From Chryseobacterium sp. VAUSW3 (GTDB lineage Bacteria > Bacteroidota > Bacteroidia > Flavobacteriales > Weeksellaceae): 64,000 nucleotides of DNA. The notes under the pieces were generated by a model. That model was not told where the DNA came from. It saw only the letters and a program-made list of their open reading frames with translations, and ran no database searches. The DNA is taken from assembly GCF_002205795.1 (NCBI RefSeq), contig NZ_NIUY01000002.1, forward strand, positions 124,001 through 188,000, written 5' to 3'. Position numbers and translations under genes: made by a program. Shown here in pieces: positions 50,831 to 59,478 of the stretch. Every line of letters starts with the position of its first letter. Within the stretch, counting starts at the first letter, position 1.

Positions 50831-51784
50831 ATGAAAAATTTCACTTCAGTACACGATATATCAAATCCCGAAATCCTCGTTCAGGAATCATTGGAACTTA
50901 AAAAAAATCTTTATGGTTTCAGTGATTTAGGGAAAAATAAAACGCTAGGATTGGTCTTTCTAAACCCAAGTTTAAGAACGAGAATGAGCAGTCAAAAAGC
51001 TGGAATGAACCTCGGAATGCAGGTTCAGGTCATCAACGCCGGACAAGATGCTTGGAACTGGGAATTCGCAGAAAATGCAGTGATGAACGGCTCTACGGTT
51101 GAACACATCAAAGATGCAGCTAAAGTTTTAAGCGAATATTGCGACGTTATCGGTTTGCGTTGTTTTCCGGGTTTAAAAGATCGTGACGAAGATTACAGCG
51201 AGTTCGTTTTGAATTCATTCATCAAATACGCAACAGTTCCGGTAATTTCTCTAGAATCCGCTACACGACACCCTTTGCAGAGCTTTGCGGATTTAATTAC
51301 GATTCGTGAAAACTGGCAAAAACCTCAGAAACCGAAAGTAGTTTTATCTTGGGCACCACATATCAAAGCGCTTCCACAAGCAGTTGGGAACTCTTTCGCG
51401 GAATGGATGAACGCTTCGGAAGTCGATTTTTGTATCGCAAATCCGGAAGGTTATGATTTAAGCAAAGAATTTACAGGTGATGTAAAAGTATATCACAATC
51501 AGGAAGAAGCGTTAAAGGATGCGGATTTTGTGTATGTGAAAAACTGGTCGTCATTTGATGATTATGGCGCAATGCCTGAAGTAAAAGGAAATTGGCTTTT
51601 GGGTGAAGAATTTTTAAAAACCAATCCGGAAACGAAATTCATGCACTGTCTTCCGGTTCGTAGAAATCTGGAAATGAGCGATGCGGTTTTGGATTCTGCC
51701 AACTCTTTAATTTATCAACAAGCCAATAACAGAACGCTTTCTGCGCAATTAATCATCAAGAAAATTCTCGAAAATTCGTTGTAA
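50831..51784 (+). CDS. N-succinylornithine carbamoyltransferase (ArgF')
   Basis: This transcarbamylase carbamoylates an N-acylornithine, not free ornithine, giving N-acylcitrulline. The 317-residue protein has the carbamoyl-phosphate motif NPSLRTRMS, the HPLQSFADL block and HCLPVRRN. It resembles the Bacteroides fragilis enzyme (SOTCase), which uses N-succinylornithine. The specificity residue, Glu92 in Xanthomonas acetylornithine carbamoyltransferase and Pro90 in B. fragilis, is Val90 here (NGSTVEHI). An E92V change is reported to convert the Xanthomonas enzyme to succinylornithine use, so the succinyl substrate is predicted. Confidence 0.88.
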   Translation: MKNFTSVHDISNPEILVQESLELKKNLYGFSDLGKNKTLGLVFLNPSLRTRMSSQKAGMNLGMQVQVINAGQDAWNWEFAENAVMNGSTVEHIKDAAKVLSEYCDVIGLRCFPGLKDRDEDYSEFVLNSFIKYATVPVISLESATRHPLQSFADLITIRENWQKPQKPKVVLSWAPHIKALPQAVGNSFAEWMNASEVDFCIANPEGYDLSKEFTGDVKVYHNQEEALKDADFVYVKNWSSFDDYGAMPEVKGNWLLGEEFLKTNPETKFMHCLPVRRNLEMSDAVLDSANSLIYQQANNRTLSAQLIIKKILENSL

Positions 51785-51785
51785 A

Positions 51786-52574
51786 ATGGAAGATTTATTC
51801 ATCATAAAAATTGGTGGCGAAACCATTAATAATCCTGAAACGCTGAAGATTTGTTTAAAAACAATTGCAACATCGGGAAAAAAAATAATTTTGGTTCACG
51901 GTGGCGGAAGAAAAGTAACAGAACTCGCCCAAAAACTGCAGATTCCACAACAAATGGTGGAAGGACGACGCATCACTTCTGCGGAAACTTTGGAACTTTG
52001 CACAATGGTGTACGCGGGTTTGATTAATAAAAATATTGTTGCAGGTTTATCGTCAAAAAATCGTGTAGCAATCGGACTTTCCGGCGCTGATTTGAACTGT
52101 ATTGTTTCAAAAAAAAGAGATGCTTCTATCATTAAATATGGTTTTGTGGGCGATATTGTGAAGGTTGATGAAATGGTTTTTGATGATTTTATTTCTAAAA
52201 ATATCATTCCGGTTGTCAATTCGATCAGCATAAGTGAAGAAAGCGAACTTTTGAATACCAATGCAGATGTAATGGCCGCGGAAATTGCAAAAGCAATGTC
52301 GGCTACTTATAAAACGCATCTTATTTATTGTTTTGAAAAAAATGGAGTTTTAAAAGATATTGCCGATGAAAATTCAGTTATTGATGAAATTTCTAAAGCT
52401 GATTTTACGCAAATGAAAGAAACCAAACAAATCGCCGATGGAATGATACCTAAGTTGCAAACGGCTTTCAGAACGTTGTATCATGGTGTGGAAGAAGCAA
52501 GAATTCTAAGAAGTGATGCGCTACAAAGTTATTTTAATCAGGAAAAACCGGGAACAAACATCAGTTTACATTAA
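51786..52574 (+). CDS. argB: N-acylglutamate kinase
   Basis: ArgB phosphorylates the gamma carboxylate of N-acylglutamate. The 262-residue amino-acid kinase has the start LFIIKIGGETINNPETLKIC, the glycine-rich LVHGGGRKVTELA and the NTNADVMAAEIAKAM motif. If the pathway is succinylated, its substrate is N-succinylglutamate. The final base of its stop codon is also the first base of the next start. Confidence 0.94.
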   Translation: MEDLFIIKIGGETINNPETLKICLKTIATSGKKIILVHGGGRKVTELAQKLQIPQQMVEGRRITSAETLELCTMVYAGLINKNIVAGLSSKNRVAIGLSGADLNCIVSKKRDASIIKYGFVGDIVKVDEMVFDDFISKNIIPVVNSISISEESELLNTNADVMAAEIAKAMSATYKTHLIYCFEKNGVLKDIADENSVIDEISKADFTQMKETKQIADGMIPKLQTAFRTLYHGVEEARILRSDALQSYFNQEKPGTNISLH

Positions 52575-53626
52575 TGGAAATTTTAAAAAAAGACGCCAAA
52601 AATTTTTTGAAGCAACTCATCGAAACGCCTTCTTTAAGTAGAGAAGAGAAAATTACGGCATTAATTATTGAAAAATATTTAAGCGAAAAGAATATTCCGT
52701 TTCAGAGAAAAGGAAATAATATCTGGGCAAAAAATCTTTATTTCGATAAAAGTTTGCCAACAATTCTGCTGAATTCTCACCACGACACGGTAAAGCCCAA
52801 TTCGGTGTACACATTGGATCCGTTTAAAGCTGTTGAAAAAGACGGAAAAATTTTCGGTTTAGGAAGCAATGATGCGGGTGCAAGTTTGGTGAGTTTATGG
52901 GCGGTTTTTACACATTTTTATGATCAGAAACTCAAGTACAATTTGATTTACGCAGCGACGGCAGAAGAAGAAATTTCCGGCGAAAACGGAGTGAAATCGA
53001 TTCTTGAAGATTTAGGAAAAATTGATTTCGCGATTGTGGGCGAACCTACGAAAATGGATTTGGCGATTGCTGAAAAAGGCTTGGTGGTTTTGAATTGTGT
53101 GGCGAAAGGAACGGCTTCTCATGCGGCTCATATCAATAACGATAATTCGATTTATAAAGCGGTTCGCGATATTCAGAGAATTCAGAATTTAAGTTTTGAT
53201 AAGGTTTCTGATGTTTTGGGAAAAGTAAAAGCAACGGTAACAATTGTCAATGCCGGATCGCAGCATAATGTGGTTCCGGATAAGTGTCATTTTACGGTGG
53301 ATGTACGGACGAACGAGCATTATTCAAATTCAGAAATTGTGGAGATTTTCAGAAATGAATTGGAGTCCGAAATTCAGCCCAGATCTTTGGCTTTGAATTC
53401 TTCAAGTATTAATTTGGATCATCCTTTCGTGTTGGCAGCGAAGAAAGAAAACTGCGAACTTTACGGCTCGCCAACGGTTTCAGATCAAGCGTTAATGCCT
53501 TTCAATTCGGTGAAAATTGGTCCCGGAGATTCCACGCGTTCTCATACCGCGGATGAATTTATTTACGAAAAAGAACTCAACGAAGGCATCGAAAAATACA
53601 TTAAAATTCTCTCTCATATTCTCTAA
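52574..53626 (+). CDS. argE: M20-family N-acylcitrulline/N-acylornithine deacylase
   Basis: A 350-residue zinc-dependent M20 amidohydrolase. The metal motif NSHHDTVKPN and the catalytic TAEEEISGENG are intact, as are SHAAHINNDN and DVRTNEHYS. In the N-acylcitrulline pathway this enzyme removes the acyl group from N-acylcitrulline, giving citrulline for ArgG. Other M20 enzymes (DapE, ArgE) share the fold, so the exact substrate depends on context. Confidence 0.86.
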   Translation: MEILKKDAKNFLKQLIETPSLSREEKITALIIEKYLSEKNIPFQRKGNNIWAKNLYFDKSLPTILLNSHHDTVKPNSVYTLDPFKAVEKDGKIFGLGSNDAGASLVSLWAVFTHFYDQKLKYNLIYAATAEEEISGENGVKSILEDLGKIDFAIVGEPTKMDLAIAEKGLVVLNCVAKGTASHAAHINNDNSIYKAVRDIQRIQNLSFDKVSDVLGKVKATVTIVNAGSQHNVVPDKCHFTVDVRTNEHYSNSEIVEIFRNELESEIQPRSLALNSSSINLDHPFVLAAKKENCELYGSPTVSDQALMPFNSVKIGPGDSTRSHTADEFIYEKELNEGIEKYIKILSHIL

Positions 53627-53629
53627 AAA

Positions 53630-54943
53630 ATGGAAAATAAAAAATTGTGGGCAAAAGATTCCGCGAATCTAAAACACTTAGAAATCATTGAAAAATTTAC
53701 CGTTGGTAAAGATAAAGATTTCGATGTTTTATTGGCTCAATACGACATTGTCGGGACGAAAGCGCACTGTAAAATGCTCACCAAAATCGGATTTCTGACA
53801 GAGGAAGAGAATGAATCCATTCAAAAAGAATTGGATGAAATGTATATTTTGGCCAAAGAAAATCAGCTATTTATTAAAGATGGAGTAGAGGATATTCATA
53901 GCCAAATTGAGTTTAATTTAACGGAAAAATTAGGCGATGCCGGCAAAAAAATCCATACCGGAAGATCACGAAACGACCAAGTTTTATTGGCAATAAAGTT
54001 ATATTTAGCAGCGGAAATTAAATCGATTGCGCAACTTTCAAAAAATTTATTTGACCAATTAATTTCTCTTTCAGAAACGCATAAATCCGCCTTAATGCCC
54101 GGTTATACGCATTTTCAGATCGGAATGCCTTCTTCATTTGGGCTTTGGTTCAGCGCTTTTGCAGAATCTTTATCGGAAGATTTGGAGGTTTTGGCAGCGG
54201 CTTTATCGGTGGTTCAAAAAAATCCTTTGGGTTCGGGTGCTGGTTTTGGTTCTTCTTTTCCGCTTGACAGAGAATTTACGACCAAAGAATTGAATCTTGA
54301 AAAAATGAACATCAATTCCGTTTATGCGCAAATGACCCGCGGAAAATCAGAGAAAATCACGGCGATGGCGATGAGTACTTTGGCAGCAACTTTTGGAAAA
54401 TTGGCTTACGATATCTGCATGTTCAGCAATCAGAATTACGGTTTCATCAGCTTTCCGTCGGAACTTACGACCGGAAGCAGTATTATGCCTCACAAAAAAA
54501 ATCCTGATGTTTTTGAATTGATCCGGGCAAAATCTGCGCGAATCCAAAGTATTCCGAATGAATTGACGCTGCTTACGAATAACCTTCCATCCGGTTACCA
54601 TAGAGATTTTCAACTGACCAAAGAAATTATTTTCCCTGGAATTCAGGATTTAAAAGATTGTTTAAGTATTTTTGAATTCATGCTGAAACATATCAATGTG
54701 AAAGAAGATATTTTAAAGGACGAAAAATATGATTATCTTTTCAGCGTCGAAAAAATCAATGAGTTGGTAATGAATGGGGCGAGTTTTCGGGAAGCCTACC
54801 GCGAGGTCGGAAATTCCATTGAAAACGGTACTTATCATTACCGGAACGATGATTTAAAGCACACCCACAAAGGAAGTATTGGGAATTTGTGCCTCGATGA
54901 GATTTCTGCTCAGTTTGAAGAAATCTTCCAGAAATTTAAATAA
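53630..54943 (+). CDS. argH: Argininosuccinate lyase
   Basis: ArgH splits argininosuccinate to arginine and fumarate. The 437-residue fumarase/aspartase-type protein has IHTGRSRNDQVLLAIKLYL, PGYTHFQIGMPSS and the signature GSSIMPHKKNPDVFELI. The length is slightly short of the usual 450-460, with no missing motif. It is followed 3 nt later by the Lrp-like regulator. Confidence 0.95.
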   Translation: MENKKLWAKDSANLKHLEIIEKFTVGKDKDFDVLLAQYDIVGTKAHCKMLTKIGFLTEEENESIQKELDEMYILAKENQLFIKDGVEDIHSQIEFNLTEKLGDAGKKIHTGRSRNDQVLLAIKLYLAAEIKSIAQLSKNLFDQLISLSETHKSALMPGYTHFQIGMPSSFGLWFSAFAESLSEDLEVLAAALSVVQKNPLGSGAGFGSSFPLDREFTTKELNLEKMNINSVYAQMTRGKSEKITAMAMSTLAATFGKLAYDICMFSNQNYGFISFPSELTTGSSIMPHKKNPDVFELIRAKSARIQSIPNELTLLTNNLPSGYHRDFQLTKEIIFPGIQDLKDCLSIFEFMLKHINVKEDILKDEKYDYLFSVEKINELVMNGASFREAYREVGNSIENGTYHYRNDDLKHTHKGSIGNLCLDEISAQFEEIFQKFK

Positions 54944-54946
54944 TTT

Positions 54947-55408
54947 ATGAAAACTTTAGACAGTACAGACCACAAAATTCTCAATTTCCTGCAGGAAGAT
55001 TCCACCGTTTCCGTGAAAGATTTGGCGGAAAAAATCGGACTTTCGTTCACCGCGACTTATGAAAGAATAAAATCCCTCAAACATCACGGCATCATCCGGA
55101 AAAATGTGGTGCTGATTGACGCTGAACTCGCCGGATTTGAAATTATGGCGTACTGTAATATAGTTTTGAAAGAGCAGTCGAACAATAAACTTCAGGAATT
55201 CGAACGGAAAATAAAGTCTGAACCTCAGGTTCTGGAAGTGGTGAGTCTTTCCGGGCAGTACGATTATATGATTAAAGTGGTTGCCAAAAACATCAAAGAA
55301 TACAATAATTTTATGACGACGGTAGTGGCAAATATCCCTAACATCGGCCAGTATCACAGCAATATTGTGCTTTCGGTGATAAAAAATGACACCAAATTTA
55401 CTTTTTAA
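54947..55408 (+). CDS. Lrp/AsnC family transcriptional regulator
   Basis: A 153-residue regulator with an N-terminal HTH (STVSVKDLAEKIGLSFTATYERIKSLKHHG) and a C-terminal RAM ligand-binding domain (EPQVLEVVSLSGQYDYMIKV). It is the last gene of the arginine operon, 3 nt after argH, so its level rises with the operon. It may sense arginine or another amino acid and control the same genes, which is inference from position. Confidence 0.92.
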   Translation: MKTLDSTDHKILNFLQEDSTVSVKDLAEKIGLSFTATYERIKSLKHHGIIRKNVVLIDAELAGFEIMAYCNIVLKEQSNNKLQEFERKIKSEPQVLEVVSLSGQYDYMIKVVAKNIKEYNNFMTTVVANIPNIGQYHSNIVLSVIKNDTKFTF

Positions 55409-55435
55409 AATCAGAAAAATTTCCTGATTTTTTTC
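55407..55435 (+). terminator. Terminator of the arginine operon
   Basis: AAAATCAG / CTGATTTT with a loop of about 9 nt and a T run. The left arm overlaps the stop codon of the Lrp gene. Confidence 0.75.
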
Positions 55436-55437
55436 TT

Positions 55438-55445
55438 TAATTTTG
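55438..55445 (+). promoter_or_regulatory. -7 element for the cupin gene
   Basis: TAATTTTG, 28 nt before the ATG, fits TAnnTTTG; no clear -33. Confidence 0.35.
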
Positions 55446-55473
55446 AATACATTAAATTCTCAAAAAATTCATC

Positions 55474-55833
55474 ATGTCGAAATATAAAATTCAGAAAAAT
55501 CCGTTTATTGTCCCAACCACCGATGGCAAACTAATTGAGGAAATCTGGGGAAATTCTACCGGAAATACTGATGTTTCCATTGCGCACATGGTGGCGCCGC
55601 CGAACTGGAGCGAGCCGCATCAAACGCCCGAATTTGATGAATATACTTACATCATCAAAGGTAAAAAACAGTTTGAAATTGACGGTGAAATCGTTGTCCT
55701 GGAAGCCGGAGAAAGTATAAAAATTAATAAAGGTGCCCGGATCCGTTACAGCAATCCGTTTTCAGAATCCTGCGAATATCTGGCCATTTGTCTGCCAGCT
55801 TTTTCTATGGAGTTGGTGAACCGTGAAGATTAA
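55474..55833 (+). CDS. Single-domain cupin protein
   Basis: A 119-residue cupin. The first cupin motif has the ligands in EPHQTPEFDEYTYIIKGKKQ, and the second strand block is VLEAGESIKINKGARIRY. It is probably a metal-binding sugar or small-molecule binding protein; the substrate is unknown. Its stop codon overlaps the stop of the HAD gene on the other strand by four bases. Confidence 0.82.
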   Translation: MSKYKIQKNPFIVPTTDGKLIEEIWGNSTGNTDVSIAHMVAPPNWSEPHQTPEFDEYTYIIKGKKQFEIDGEIVVLEAGESIKINKGARIRYSNPFSESCEYLAICLPAFSMELVNRED

Positions 55834-56453
55834 AATATCAGACCCAAACTCTTCAATTCTTTTTCCAGGTTGATTTCTTCCATAATGTGTACAGTTGCGA
55901 ATCCTAAAGATTTTGCGACTTCAATATTTTTCGGATTATCGTCGATGAAAACAGATTCTTCAGCCTTCAGATTATACCTTTCGAGGAGTACATGCCAGAT
56001 TTTCGGATCGGGTTTAATGAGTTTTTCAGTACCTGAAACAACAATTTTACCTTCGAAAATGTTGAAGAAATCATAATTTTCGAGTGCGTAAGGGAAGGTT
56101 TCGGCCGACCAGTTCGTGAGCCCGAACAATTCATAATCAGAATGCTGCAGTTTTCTTAAAACTTCTACATTTTCGGGGATATCTGCTCTCAGCATCTTGG
56201 TCCAGTTGTCGTAATAAGCACGGAGTTCCTTTTCCCATTCCGGGAATTTCTGAACCTGTATTTCGGTTCCTTCTGATAAACTTCTTCCGCGGTCCTGCTC
56301 GGCATTCCATTCATCGTGAGCAATGTATTTCAGGAAATATTCCATCCGCTCATCATCATTGAAATAATCTTTGAAGAAATAGCGCGGATTCCAGTCCATC
56401 ACCACGCCTCCAAAATCGAAAATAATATTTTTTATCGTTAAATTTTGCTGCAT
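55830..56453 (-). CDS. HAD-like hydrolase (YihX type)
   Basis: A haloacid-dehalogenase-family phosphatase of about 207 residues. Motif I reads IIFDFGGVVMDWN; the usual catalytic DxD first aspartate is present and the second position is Gly, as in YihX-like members. GLTNWSAETFPYALEN (motif II) and SVFIDDNPKNIEVAKSLGF (motif IV) are clear. A hexose-phosphate substrate is known for E. coli YihX; here it is unproven. An in-frame ATG 24 nt upstream at 56477 would overlap nhaC; I prefer the ATG at 56453. Confidence 0.85.
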   Translation of the reverse strand: MQQNLTIKNIIFDFGGVVMDWNPRYFFKDYFNDDERMEYFLKYIAHDEWNAEQDRGRSLSEGTEIQVQKFPEWEKELRAYYDNWTKMLRADIPENVEVLRKLQHSDYELFGLTNWSAETFPYALENYDFFNIFEGKIVVSGTEKLIKPDPKIWHVLLERYNLKAEESVFIDDNPKNIEVAKSLGFATVHIMEEINLEKELKSLGLIF

Positions 56454-56463
56454 TTTTTGTTGA

Positions 56464-57750
56464 TTACTTTTTACCAAACAGAATACTGATCAGTGTGAAA
56501 ATTAAGAGAATGTGGAGATAAAATGAATACTGTACGAGTTCGATATAATTCATTTTAAAACTGCTGAGAGAAATCAGAATAAGAATCTGCGCGCCGTAAG
56601 GAATCAGTCCCTGTACATAACACGAAAAAATATCAAGTACCGACGCGCTTTGCTGGGGTTTCAAACCATATTTATCGTTGATTTCTTTGGCAACTTTCCC
56701 GGAGATAATAATTGAAATCGTGTTGTTGGCGACACAAAGATTTGCTGCTGTTACCAATCCACCGATTCCCAGTAATGCTGTTTTTTTTGAACTGATGACT
56801 TTGCTGATTTTTGCGATAAGAAACGAAATTCCACCGGCTTTTTCGACCAACGCGGCTAAACCGCCTGTAAGAAGCGAGAGCAGGAAAATTTCGGTCATGC
56901 TGGTAAAGCCTTCGTAAGTTTTCTTTGCGAAACCAAGAAAATCGAAACTTCCGTAACCGAAACCCAGAAGTCCCGCAAAAATAAGCCCTGCGAACAGTAC
57001 TACAAATACATTTAAACCCAATAAAGAAAGCACAATTACCAAAATATAGGGCAGAACCAACATCAGATTAAAGTCTTTTGCTGTGGCGGCTGCAGCAGCT
57101 GTGTTTTCCTGACTGAAGCCCATTACCGTTAAAATGATAATGGCTGCAACCGCTGCAGGGATCGCGATTTTCGAGTTAAAACGGAATTTGTCTTTCATCT
57201 GGCAGCCTAAAGTTTGCGTAGCGGCAATCGTGGTATCCGAAATGAGGGAAAGATTATCGCCAAACATGGCACCGGAAAGAAGACACGCACCAATTAACCC
57301 TAAAGGTGAGCCGCTTTTTTCAGCCAAAGCAATCACAATCGGACCTAAGGTAACAATGGAGCCCACTGAAGTTCCCGACGCGAAAGAAAGAAACGAAGCA
57401 ATAACAAAAACTCCCACAGGAAAATATGCGGGTGAAATATAGGTGAGTCCGAGATTAACGATAGAATCTACACTTCCGGTGGCGGCTGTTACCGTTGCAA
57501 AAGCTCCTGCCAGAAGGTAAATTATACACATGGTGAGAATTTTCCCGTCGCCGCAGCCTTTCAGGAATGTATCAACTTTGCTGTTGATGCTGCCTTTTAA
57601 AAGTACAAATGCTGAGGTGATTCCTAATAGAGCAGCAATGGGCGAAGGCAGCGAGTAAAAATCATCGTAGTAAATCCCGAAACCAAGAAATACAAAAACA
57701 AAAATCAGCAGCGGAAAAATTGCTACGAGATTCGGGTTAAGTTTAATCAT
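56464..57750 (-). CDS. nhaC: NhaC family Na+/H+ antiporter
   Basis: A 428-residue membrane protein of the NhaC family with about 11 helices (for example LVAIFPLLIFVFVFLGFGI, IYLLAGAFATVTAATGSVDS). The conserved GACLLSGAMFGDNLSLISDTTIAA block is the hallmark. It exports sodium or other monovalent cations, or possibly a metabolite in exchange, as the family includes malate/lactate exchangers. It is in a minus-strand operon with the nuclease-fold gene upstream (9 nt) and the HAD gene downstream (10 nt). Confidence 0.9.
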   Translation of the reverse strand: MIKLNPNLVAIFPLLIFVFVFLGFGIYYDDFYSLPSPIAALLGITSAFVLLKGSINSKVDTFLKGCGDGKILTMCIIYLLAGAFATVTAATGSVDSIVNLGLTYISPAYFPVGVFVIASFLSFASGTSVGSIVTLGPIVIALAEKSGSPLGLIGACLLSGAMFGDNLSLISDTTIAATQTLGCQMKDKFRFNSKIAIPAAVAAIIILTVMGFSQENTAAAAATAKDFNLMLVLPYILVIVLSLLGLNVFVVLFAGLIFAGLLGFGYGSFDFLGFAKKTYEGFTSMTEIFLLSLLTGGLAALVEKAGGISFLIAKISKVISSKKTALLGIGGLVTAANLCVANNTISIIISGKVAKEINDKYGLKPQQSASVLDIFSCYVQGLIPYGAQILILISLSSFKMNYIELVQYSFYLHILLIFTLISILFGKK

Positions 57751-57759
57751 GATGCAAAA

Positions 57760-58194
57760 TTACTCTTCAAATCGCGAAAACACATAATGATTGTCTGAAA
57801 ATTTCGCATACACGTGATGCAAACCGTTACTCAGAATAATTTCTTCAGCCCCGATAATGGAATTGTATCTTGCGGTCTGTTCGAAAGTTTTTTGGGTAAG
57901 CTTTATTTTGGGAGCTTTACATTCGACCAAGATTTTGGGGACAGTTTTTTCGGTTACCAAAAGATCGATTCGCTTGGTGGTTCCGTTAAGTTCCAGCTTT
58001 TTTTCTAAAATAAGCGACGAGAGATTACGGCGTTTTTTTACATGAAAATAATGCACCCAATGTTGCCTTACCCATTCTTCAGGCGTAAGGAGAAGCCAGT
58101 TTTTCCGGACCAAATCATAAATAAAAAACTTATCTTTGTCTCTCTTGATTTGCAAATCAAAAGTATCCTCAAAATTCAGTTCCGGAAGTTGCAT
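57760..58194 (-). CDS. Orphan HsdR N-terminal-domain protein (nuclease fold)
   Basis: A 144-residue protein matching the isolated N-terminal domain of type I restriction R subunits (HSDR_N). The nuclease-like signature is RIDLLVTEKTVPKILVECKAP, giving D..ExK in PD-(D/E)xK order. No HsdM, HsdS or helicase domain is nearby, so it is not a restriction system. Homologues are widely kept in Bacteroidetes next to holA. The start lies 2 bp from the holA start on the opposite strand. Function unknown. Confidence 0.82.
   Translation of the reverse strand: MQLPELNFEDTFDLQIKRDKDKFFIYDLVRKNWLLLTPEEWVRQHWVHYFHVKKRRNLSSLILEKKLELNGTTKRIDLLVTEKTVPKILVECKAPKIKLTQKTFEQTARYNSIIGAEEIILSNGLHHVYAKFSDNHYVFSRFEE
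58131..58138 (+). promoter_or_regulatory. -7 element for holA inside the divergent gene
   Basis: TATCTTTG lies 58 nt before the holA ATG, within the coding region of the opposite-strand gene. A -33 is not visible. Confidence 0.4.
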
Positions 58195-58196
58195 TT

Positions 58197-59234
58197 ATGA
58201 AAGAATTAGATTTAATCCTCAAAAATATTAAAAATAAAGAGTTTCAGCCGATTTATTTTTTTCATGGCGAAGAACCTTTTTTTATGGATGTGGTTGTAAA
58301 AGCTTTTGAAAGCGACGTTCTGGAAGAAGACGAAAAAGCTTTCAACCAAACGTTGGTTTATGGCAAAGATACTACCTTCAGCGAGGTATTATCTCTGGCC
58401 CGGCAGTTTCCGATGATGGGCGACAGGCAGGTAATTATCCTTAAAGAAGCTCAAGAAATCCGCATGACAGAAAAAGAAGCAGATGCTTTAAAAATTTATG
58501 CAGAAAATCCTGTAGAATCTACACTTTTGGTCATCGCTCACAAATATAAAAAAGTTGATTCGCGGAAAAGTTTTGCCAAGATACTTTCCAAAAATAAGAT
58601 GCTTTTCGAAAGTCCGAAAATGAAGGATTATGAAGTCCCGAAATGGATCGAGCAGGAGCTTCGCAATGTCGGCCTGAAAACAAAACCAGATATTCCTTTA
58701 TTACTCTCCGAATACCTCGGAACCGATTTGTCAAGGATTTCCAACGAACTCAGTAAACTCAAAATGATTCTGAAAAACGATGAACTTCTCGACGAAAAAA
58801 TCATCGAAACCCACATCGGAATCAGCAAAGATTTTAATGTTTTCGAACTCATCAAAGCTCTTGGTAAAAGAGATGAAAGCAACGCGCTGCGAATAGCACA
58901 TTTCATGGGGAAATCTCCAAAAAACAATTCGTTCCCAATGGTAATCGGTAATTTATACAACTTTTTTTCGAATCTGGTGATTTGCCACACCATGGCAGGA
59001 CAGTCGCAGCAGGCAATGGCATCCGCAATGGGCGTTAATCCTTATTTTGTCAAAAGTTATACTGAAGCTGCACGTTTTTACAACCTCAAACACTGTACGC
59101 GAATCATCTCCATACTGCGAGAAATGGATCTGAAAAACAAAGGTTTAGGTGCCGTAAATATGGAAGAAAGCGAGTTGCTGCGAGAAATGGTATACAAAAT
59201 TCTGCATGTGGACCGCTTAAAGGTGAAAGTGTGA
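58197..59234 (+). CDS. holA: DNA polymerase III subunit delta
   Basis: HolA is the clamp-loader subunit that opens the beta clamp. The 345-residue protein begins MKELDLILKNIKNKEFQPIYFFHGEEPFFMDVVVKAF and has an AAA+-like body without a functional P-loop, as expected. DYEVPKWIEQELRNVGLKTKP and the C-terminal domain MDLKNKGLGAVNMEESELLREMV are typical. It is divergent from the nuclease-fold gene with 2 bp between starts. Confidence 0.92.
   Translation: MKELDLILKNIKNKEFQPIYFFHGEEPFFMDVVVKAFESDVLEEDEKAFNQTLVYGKDTTFSEVLSLARQFPMMGDRQVIILKEAQEIRMTEKEADALKIYAENPVESTLLVIAHKYKKVDSRKSFAKILSKNKMLFESPKMKDYEVPKWIEQELRNVGLKTKPDIPLLLSEYLGTDLSRISNELSKLKMILKNDELLDEKIIETHIGISKDFNVFELIKALGKRDESNALRIAHFMGKSPKNNSFPMVIGNLYNFFSNLVICHTMAGQSQQAMASAMGVNPYFVKSYTEAARFYNLKHCTRIISILREMDLKNKGLGAVNMEESELLREMVYKILHVDRLKVKV
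58220..58227 (-). promoter_or_regulatory. -7 element for the nuclease-fold gene inside holA
   Basis: On the minus strand TATTTTTG lies 25 nt before the start, within the holA coding region. No clear -33. Confidence 0.35.
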
Positions 59235-59260
59235 GTTTGAGCGACTTTTTCCGCCCTCCG

Positions 59261-59321
59261 TTCCCGCTTTTTTGCTTCACTTTTTTACGCAAAAAGAGCT
59301 CCACTCAGGTCGGGTCGCGGG
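59261..59321. repeat. Intergenic imperfect palindrome after holA
   Basis: CCCGC (59263-59267) and GCGGG (59317-59321) enclose a CTTTTTTGC..GCAAAAAG inverted repeat and a CTCCACTCAGG arm. The layout resembles 21612-21692, and the 14-mer CTTTTTTGCTTCAC (59267-59280) also occurs at 30621-30634. The rest of the 244-nt gap before trxB shows nothing else. Confidence 0.5.
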
Positions 59322-59478
59322 ATATTTTATAAAAGAAAAAGCAGTTACTCATTACAGAAGAATTTAAAATAATAATACACCAGATTTCTGCAATCGAAAA
59401 AATTCATCATAACATATACTTCAACCCAAAATAAATAACGATTTTTGAAAACTCAAAATCATAAACATTAAGTAAATA

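Noticed and set aside
57760-58194. Type I restriction-modification system
   Set aside because: Only the isolated HsdR N-terminal domain is present; there are no helicase, HsdM or HsdS genes nearby, so this is not a restriction system.
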